Shown piece by piece: positions 58,677 to 64,000 of a stretch of 64,000 bases of DNA. Location of the stretch: positions 124,001 to 188,000 of the forward strand of contig NZ_WGNY01000030.1 in assembly GCF_016124325.1 (NCBI RefSeq). The letters are read 5' to 3'. The stretch comes from Phenylobacterium sp. GTDB lineage: Bacteria > Pseudomonadota > Alphaproteobacteria > Caulobacterales > Caulobacteraceae. The translations under genes were made by a program, and so were the position numbers. Below the pieces are notes generated by a model. The model had not been told where the DNA came from. It did no database searches and saw only the letters and a program-made list of their open reading frames with translations. Position 1 is the first letter of the stretch. Each line of letters begins with the position of its first letter.

Positions 58677-61496
58677 ATGCCGCCTCGTCTGAAGCCCACG
58701 CGCCTGGAGTACGTCGTCGACGGCGTGCGCCTGCGCGCCCAGCTCTCCGCCGCCGCGCTGGAGAACCTGGGCGACGAAGCCGCCCAGCGAAAGGCGGCGC
58801 TCGACGTCCTCAAGGCGGCCCTGTTCCGCGGCCGCATGATCGCCAAGGAGCGGCTGGAGAACGGCGCCGGCGGGATCGAGACCGCGCGCCTGTTGTCTGG
58901 AGTCACCGACGAGGTGGTCTCGGCGCTCTACGACTTCACCACCGTCCACATCTTCCGCGCGCGCAACCCGACGGAGGGCGAGCGCCTGGCGCTGATGGCG
59001 GTGGGCGGCTACGGGCGCGGGACCCTGGCGCCCTACTCCGACATCGATCTGCTCTTCGTGCGGCCCTACAAGCAGACCGCCCACGCCGAGAGCGTGATCG
59101 AGTACATGCTGTATGCGCTGTGGGACCTGGGCTTCAAGGTGGGCCACGCCTCGCGGACCATCGAGGAGTGCATCAAGCTCTCCCGCGAGGACTTCACCAT
59201 CCGGACCTCGATCCTGGAGGCGCGGCGCCTGACCGGCGACGAACAGCTGGCCGAGGAGCTGATCCGCCGTTTCCGGGCCGAGGTGGTCAAGGGAACGGGC
59301 GCGGAGTTCGTCGCCGCCAAGCTGAAGGAGCGCGACGAGCGCCACAGCCGCGCCGGCGCCAGCCGCTATCTCGTCGAGCCCAACGTCAAGGAGGGCAAGG
59401 GCGGCCTGCGCGACCTGAACACCCTCTTCTGGATCGCCCAGTACCTGCACCCGGGCGAGAACATCGAACGGGTGATGCAGCTGGAGATGTTCGATCGCCG
59501 CGAGGTGCGTGCGTTCATCACCGCCTTCGATTTCCTCTGGGCCGTCCGCAGCCACATGCACTTCGCCACCGGGCGACCGGAGGAGCGGCTCTCGTTCGAC
59601 CTGCAGCCCGAGATCGCGCGACGGATGGGCTATGGCGACCGCGGCGACGCGCCGGCCGTCGAACGGTTCATGCGGCGCTATTTCCTGATCGCCAAGGACG
59701 TGGGCGCGCTGACCCGCGTGTTCGCCGCCAAGCTCGAGGCCGAGCAGGTCAAGATGGAGCCGAAAGGGATCTCGCGCTTCATCCCGGGCCGGCGGCATCG
59801 GCGCAAGCCGCTGGACGAACCCGGATTCCACGAGGTGGGCGGTCGGCTGGACGTGGACGCCGACATCTTCGAGGCCGATCCCACGAACCTGCTGCGGCTG
59901 TTCCAGATCGCCGACAAGCGCAATCTCGACCTGCACCCCGACGCCTTCACGGCCGCCTCGCGGGCCGTCGGCCTGATCACCTCGGCCGTCCGCCGCGACC
60001 GCCACGCGGCCAAGGTGTTCCTCGACATCCTGGCGCGGGGCCGCGACCCGCGGCGCACCCTGACGCTGATGACCGAGGCGGGCGTGCTGGGCCGCTACCT
60101 GCCCGAATACGGGCGCATCGTCGCCCAGATGCAGTTCAACATGTACCACTCGTACACGGTGGACGAGCACACCCTGCGGGCCGTGGGCGTGATCGCCGAT
60201 ATCGCCGCGGGCCGACTGGGCGACGATCACCCGCTGGCCACCCAGGTCATGCCGCGGATCGCCGACCGCGAGGCGCTGTTCCTCGCCATGCTGCTGCACG
60301 ACACCGGCAAGGGCGGGGCCGGCGGCCAGGAGGTGGCCGGCGCCCGCGCCGCGCGGCAGGTCTGCGAGCGGCTGGGCCTGGAGAGGTCCAAGATCGAGCT
60401 CGTCGCCTGGCTGGTCGAGCACCACCTGATGATGAGCGACTTCGCCCAGAAGCGCGACGTGGCCGACCCCCGCACGGTGGCCGACTTCGCGCGCGTCGTG
60501 CAGACGCCCGAGCGGCTGCGCCTGCTGCTGGTGCTGACCGTGGCGGACATCCGGGCCGTCGGTCCGGGCGTCTGGAACGGCTGGAAAGGCCAGCTCCTGC
60601 GCGAGCTCTACAACGCCACCGAGGCCGTCTTCCGTGGCGGACGCGGATCGGACGCCGCGGCGGCCCTGCGGCGCTACCAGGAGAACGCCGCCTATGACGC
60701 GCGCGTGCGGCTGGCCCATGCCGATCCGGCCGCCGAGGCCTGGGGCGACTCGATGGAGGACGCCTATTTCACCGCGTTCGGCGACGCTGAGGTCGTCACC
60801 CACGCGCGGCTGGCCGCCCTGGCGGCGGGGAGCGCCCGCGCAGCGGCCGAGGCCCGCGTCCGCCCCGATCTGAACGTCTCGGAGATCGTGGTGGCCGCCG
60901 CCGACCGCCCGCGCCTGTTCGTCGACCTGGCCGAGGCGATCACCGCGGCCGGCGCCAACGTGATGGGCGCGCGGGTCTTCACCTCGCGCTCAGGCCAGGC
61001 GCTGGACGTCTTCTACGTGCAGGACGCGATCGGCCAGCCCTTCGGCGGGACCGCGCCCCACCTGCTGCCACGGCTGGCCGAGGCGATCGCCGCCGCCGCC
61101 CGCGGCGAGCCGCATGCGCGAGAAGCGCGCAAGAGCGACCCCGGCCGCGCCGCCGCCTTCGCCATCACGCCCACGGTGATGCTGGACAACGACGCCTCGG
61201 AGGACGCGACGGTGGTGGAGGCCTCGGGCCGAGACCGCCCGGGCCTGCTGGCCGGTCTCGCGCGCACGCTCTCGGACGCCGGGCTGCAGATCACCTCGGC
61301 CCACATCGACGGCTACGGCGAGCGCGCGGTCGACGCCTTCTACGTGGTCGACGGCGACGGCGGGAAGCTGACCGACGCCCGCAAGGGCAATGCGCTGAAG
61401 GCCGCCCTCCTTTCGGCGCTCAACGACAGCGAGGCCGAGACCGCGAAGGCCCGCCGCACGAGCCTGCCGCGGGCGCGGGCGAGCGTCGCACGCTGA
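58677..61496 (+). CDS. glnD: Bifunctional uridylyltransferase/uridylyl-removing enzyme
   Basis: 939 residues. Nucleotidyltransferase motif VGGYGRGTLAPYSDIDLLF (~residue 103), the GlnD helical linker (GKGGLRDLNTLFWIA), HD domain AMLLHDTGKG and WLVEHHLMMSDFAQKRDV, then two ACT domains (VAAADRPRLFVDLAEAITAA and VEASGRDRPGLLAGLARTLS). It uridylylates and de-uridylylates PII proteins in response to glutamine. Standalone, with about 100 bp of upstream promoter region. Confidence 0.97.
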   Translation: MPPRLKPTRLEYVVDGVRLRAQLSAAALENLGDEAAQRKAALDVLKAALFRGRMIAKERLENGAGGIETARLLSGVTDEVVSALYDFTTVHIFRARNPTEGERLALMAVGGYGRGTLAPYSDIDLLFVRPYKQTAHAESVIEYMLYALWDLGFKVGHASRTIEECIKLSREDFTIRTSILEARRLTGDEQLAEELIRRFRAEVVKGTGAEFVAAKLKERDERHSRAGASRYLVEPNVKEGKGGLRDLNTLFWIAQYLHPGENIERVMQLEMFDRREVRAFITAFDFLWAVRSHMHFATGRPEERLSFDLQPEIARRMGYGDRGDAPAVERFMRRYFLIAKDVGALTRVFAAKLEAEQVKMEPKGISRFIPGRRHRRKPLDEPGFHEVGGRLDVDADIFEADPTNLLRLFQIADKRNLDLHPDAFTAASRAVGLITSAVRRDRHAAKVFLDILARGRDPRRTLTLMTEAGVLGRYLPEYGRIVAQMQFNMYHSYTVDEHTLRAVGVIADIAAGRLGDDHPLATQVMPRIADREALFLAMLLHDTGKGGAGGQEVAGARAARQVCERLGLERSKIELVAWLVEHHLMMSDFAQKRDVADPRTVADFARVVQTPERLRLLLVLTVADIRAVGPGVWNGWKGQLLRELYNATEAVFRGGRGSDAAAALRRYQENAAYDARVRLAHADPAAEAWGDSMEDAYFTAFGDAEVVTHARLAALAAGSARAAAEARVRPDLNVSEIVVAAADRPRLFVDLAEAITAAGANVMGARVFTSRSGQALDVFYVQDAIGQPFGGTAPHLLPRLAEAIAAAARGEPHAREARKSDPGRAAAFAITPTVMLDNDASEDATVVEASGRDRPGLLAGLARTLSDAGLQITSAHIDGYGERAVDAFYVVDGDGGKLTDARKGNALKAALLSALNDSEAETAKARRTSLPRARASVAR

Positions 61497-61573
61497 CGAT
61501 TGGACTTGCGTTTGCGGCGGATGAGGCGTCCAAGGACCGCCGTTTCGCGCCCGATGCGCGACCAGGATCTTCC

Positions 61574-63301
61574 ATGAGCTTCCCAACGACCCATCCGGCG
61601 CTGGCCAAGGCGCTCGGCGCCAAGGGCTATCGCGAACCCACGCCCGTTCAGGCCGCTGTACTGGCCGCCGAACCCGACCGCGACCTGTTGGTCTCAGCCC
61701 AGACCGGCTCGGGCAAGACCGTCGCGTTCGGCCTGGCCGCCGCGGCGCCCCTGCTCGGTGACGCGGAGCGCTTCGACGCCGCCCAGGCGCCGCTGCTCCT
61801 GGCCATCGCGCCGACGCGCGAGCTGGCAATTCAGGTCAGTCGGGAGCTGACCTGGCTGTACGCGGCGGCGGGCGCGAGGATCGTCACCTGCGTGGGGGGC
61901 ATGGACGCCCGCCAGGAGCAGAGGGCGCTCGCCCTCGGCGCCCACATCGTCGTCGGCACGCCCGGACGGCTTCGCGACCACCTGGAGCGCGGCAACCTCG
62001 ACCTCGCCGGCCTGCGCGTGGCGGTGCTGGACGAGGCGGATGAGATGCTCGACATGGGCTTCCGCGAGGATCTGGAGGAGATCCTCGATTCCACGCCGGC
62101 CGAACGGCGCACGTTCCTGTTCTCGGCCACCATCGCCAAGGACATCGCCGCCCTGGCGCGGCGCTATCAGCGCGACGCGGTGCGTATCGACACGATCCGC
62201 CGCGATGAAGCCCATGGCGACATCGAGTACCGGGCCGTTCGCGTGGCTCCGAACGAGATCGAGAACGCCGTCGTGAACCTGCTGCGGTATTTCGAGAGCC
62301 CCGGGGCGCTGATCTTCTGCGCCACGCGGGAGCGGGTGCGCCACCTGTACGGGAGCCTGCGCGAACGCGGCTTCGCCGTTGTGCAGCTCTCCGGGGAACT
62401 GTCGCAGAAGGAACGGTCCGACGCGCTCCAATCGCTGCGTGACGGCCACGCACGGGCCTGCATCGCCACCGATGTGGCCGCCCGGGGTCTCGACCTTCCC
62501 GAGCTCGGACTTGTTATCCACGCCGACCTTCCGGCGAACACCGCCGGCTTGCTCCACCGCAGCGGCCGAACCGGCCGAGCCGGCCGCAAGGGCGTTTCGG
62601 TCGTGCTCGTGCCCTACACCAAGCGCCGACCGGCCGAGCGCCTGTTCGCCGCCGCGAACCTTGACGTCGAGTGGTCCGGGCCGCCCCTGGCGGACGAAAT
62701 CAGGGCCCGGGACCAGGTGCGGCTCCTGGAGGATCCGCTGCTCAACGAGGCGCCCTCGGCCGAGGAACTGGAGTTGGCCGAGCGACTGCTGGCCGACCGC
62801 TCGCCACAGGCCGTGGCCGCGGCCTTGATCCGCCTGCACCGAGCGCGGCTGCCGGCGCCCGAGGACGTTTTCGACGACGGCGGTGGTCGCGGGCCGGGCC
62901 CACGGCCCCAGCGGCCCGACGGCGGGGCGCGACCGGATCGCGCGCCGGCGATGGACTACGGCCCCGACGCAGCATGGTTCCGCCTGCCCGTCGGCCGATC
63001 CAAGAACGCCGACCCGAAATGGCTCGTGCCCCTGATCTGCCGCCTGGGACACGTCACCAAGAAGGACATCGGCCTGATCCGGATCTTCGACCACGAGACG
63101 AAGTTCGAGATCGCGCCCGCCGTCGAGGCGCGCTTCCGCGATGCGGTCAGGGCCGCTGCGGACGCAGGCGAGATCAGGATCAATCCGGCCAGCGCTCCAC
63201 CCAATCAGGCGTCGCGGGCCGGGAAGGGCGGCGGACCGCCGCGGAGACCTCCGTCGAAGAAGGGACCTCCGCCGAAGAAGGGAAAGCGGACGGCGAACTA
63301 G
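61574..63301 (+). CDS. DEAD-box RNA helicase, DbpA-like
   Basis: 575 residues. Motif I AQTGSGKT, Ia PTRELAIQ, II DEAD (VLDEADEMLDMGF), III SAT, V TDVAARGLDLPEL, VI HRSGRTGRAG. After a Pro/Arg/Asp-rich linker (~430-465) comes a DbpA RNA-binding domain (WFRLPVGRSKNADPKWLVPL, HVTKKDIGLIRIFDHETKFE), which in DbpA recognises 23S rRNA hairpin 92. The C-terminus is a basic Pro/Lys tail. Likely role in large-subunit assembly. Confidence 0.92.
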   Translation: MSFPTTHPALAKALGAKGYREPTPVQAAVLAAEPDRDLLVSAQTGSGKTVAFGLAAAAPLLGDAERFDAAQAPLLLAIAPTRELAIQVSRELTWLYAAAGARIVTCVGGMDARQEQRALALGAHIVVGTPGRLRDHLERGNLDLAGLRVAVLDEADEMLDMGFREDLEEILDSTPAERRTFLFSATIAKDIAALARRYQRDAVRIDTIRRDEAHGDIEYRAVRVAPNEIENAVVNLLRYFESPGALIFCATRERVRHLYGSLRERGFAVVQLSGELSQKERSDALQSLRDGHARACIATDVAARGLDLPELGLVIHADLPANTAGLLHRSGRTGRAGRKGVSVVLVPYTKRRPAERLFAAANLDVEWSGPPLADEIRARDQVRLLEDPLLNEAPSAEELELAERLLADRSPQAVAAALIRLHRARLPAPEDVFDDGGGRGPGPRPQRPDGGARPDRAPAMDYGPDAAWFRLPVGRSKNADPKWLVPLICRLGHVTKKDIGLIRIFDHETKFEIAPAVEARFRDAVRAAADAGEIRINPASAPPNQASRAGKGGGPPRRPPSKKGPPPKKGKRTAN

Positions 63302-63378
63302 GCCGTCGGGCGCGGGGCGAATTCTGGAGCCTTCCCGTCCGGGCGGGTGAACCGGTATCCGCTTCACCCCGACGGGCC

Positions 63379-64000
63379 CTAGCCGCCGCCGCGGCTCTTC
63401 ATCACCTTTTCCAGGTCGACGGGCGCCTGGCCGCTCGACAGGCGCGCCTGGAACTGCTCGGTCGAGTTCTCGCGCGGGAACGGCGTGTCGGGGACCGGGA
63501 CGCCCAGGAAGGCGCAGAGCGGCGCCCAACCCTCCTTGACGTCGAACACCAGCAACCTGTCCTTCGGCACGGCGGCGACCACCGCCTCGGTGTGGCGGCG
63601 GAAGAAGCCGGTCATGAAGGCGCGGTCGTGCATGTCGCCGCCGTACCAAGCGTTGATCTGCTCGAAGAACGACTTCATCGGTTCGACGGGCGGGGTGGGA
63701 CGGGCCGGGTTGAAGATCGTCGCCTGGGTGGAGTCGAACCACTTGTCGGGATCGCGCACCGTGTGCAGCACCTTGGCGTCGGGATAGACGTCCATCAGTT
63801 CGCGCCAGTAGCGGCAGCCGGGATGGTCGACCATGGCCTGGTAGCCGTCGAAGATGGCGTCCCAGTCAGGCTTGCCGCTTCCCGCGTCCACCCACAATGG
63901 GATGGTCTCGGGATGCATCAGCACCTCGGCCATGTGGTGGCAGGGCGCGAAGCCGAGCTGTTCCAGCGCCAGCTTGGTCGACAAGGTGCCGGTGCGGCCA
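63379..64000 (-). CDS. Sulfotransferase-family protein, N-terminus cut by the window
   Basis: About 207 residues visible; the frame stays open to position 64000, reading RTGT(L)STKLALEQLGFAPCHH, the 5'-phosphosulfate loop of the Sulfotransfer_4-type family whose first few residues lie outside. Other marks: YPDAKVLHTVRDPDKWFDST (3'-phosphate binding Arg/Ser), LLVFDVKEGWAPLCAFLGVP. It ends GGG at 63379. The acceptor is unknown. Confidence 0.82.
   Translation of the reverse strand, partial: GRTGTLSTKLALEQLGFAPCHHMAEVLMHPETIPLWVDAGSGKPDWDAIFDGYQAMVDHPGCRYWRELMDVYPDAKVLHTVRDPDKWFDSTQATIFNPARPTPPVEPMKSFFEQINAWYGGDMHDRAFMTGFFRRHTEAVVAAVPKDRLLVFDVKEGWAPLCAFLGVPVPDTPFPRENSTEQFQARLSSGQAPVDLEKVMKSRGGG

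Overview
The window looks like a chromosomal segment of a high-G+C alphaproteobacterium of the family Caulobacteraceae, most likely Phenylobacterium or a close relative. This is an inference from gene content: a TipF-like degenerate EAL protein, the DUF1013 cell-cycle regulator TrcR, COQ9, an endonuclease-type MutL, PEPxxWA-type CTERM proteins and several acyl-CoA dehydrogenases, together with strong G/C bias at third codon positions. No rRNA, tRNA, CRISPR array, insertion sequence or phage structural gene was seen.

Layout. 1-4.2 kb: end of the EAL gene, a HAD hydrolase, a MaoC hydratase and ribF, facing a leftward run of small proteins led by a cold-shock gene. 4.6-16.6 kb: core genes (ileS-lspA-lipoprotein, TraB/GumN, mutL, a PepSY-like protein, a TipA-like MerR regulator, yjhX, rsmD, an enoyl-CoA hydratase, an rRNA pseudouridine synthase, tadA). 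16.7-25.6 kb: an accessory metabolic zone (SDR, GNAT, TauE/SafE, tannase family, acyl-CoA dehydrogenase, GIY-YIG, TetR/GST) separated by inverted-repeat elements and containing a candidate small RNA. 25.8-33.7 kb: dapB with an apparent CTG start, an amidase, an ABC exporter, two PEP-CTERM proteins and an HxlR-controlled SDR/DsbA-like pair.

34.3-37.8 kb is a visibly A+T-richer island holding only two overlapping genes: an AAA+ ATPase and a cytoplasmic subtilisin-like protease with a complete catalytic tetrad. I identify it as an IetAS-type system (plasmid stability / anti-phage). It is the clearest horizontally acquired feature here.

37.9-49.8 kb: a PhyH-like oxygenase-dut-coaBC run, a lipoprotein with a contact-toxin-like C-terminus, a second acyl-CoA dehydrogenase, a three-subunit molybdenum hydroxylase operon behind a TetR gene, and an acyl-CoA ligase with a flavin reductase. 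50-64 kb: a serralysin-like RTX metalloprotease, trcR, ubiX, a GGDEF protein, purE-purK-methyltransferase, an XRE/membrane-protein pair with two strong operators, COQ9, glnD, a DbpA-like helicase, and a sulfotransferase-like gene cut by the window end.

Three cross-cutting patterns stand out. (1) A CAAAC-N4-GTTTG operator recurs upstream of both acyl-CoA dehydrogenases and one secreted protein, suggesting a fatty-acid-type regulon. (2) A family of bipartite GTCATCC...GGGATCC inverted repeats is scattered between genes. (3) Many genes appear to start at TTG, and dapB at CTG, where the conserved N-terminus and the Shine-Dalgarno site agree.
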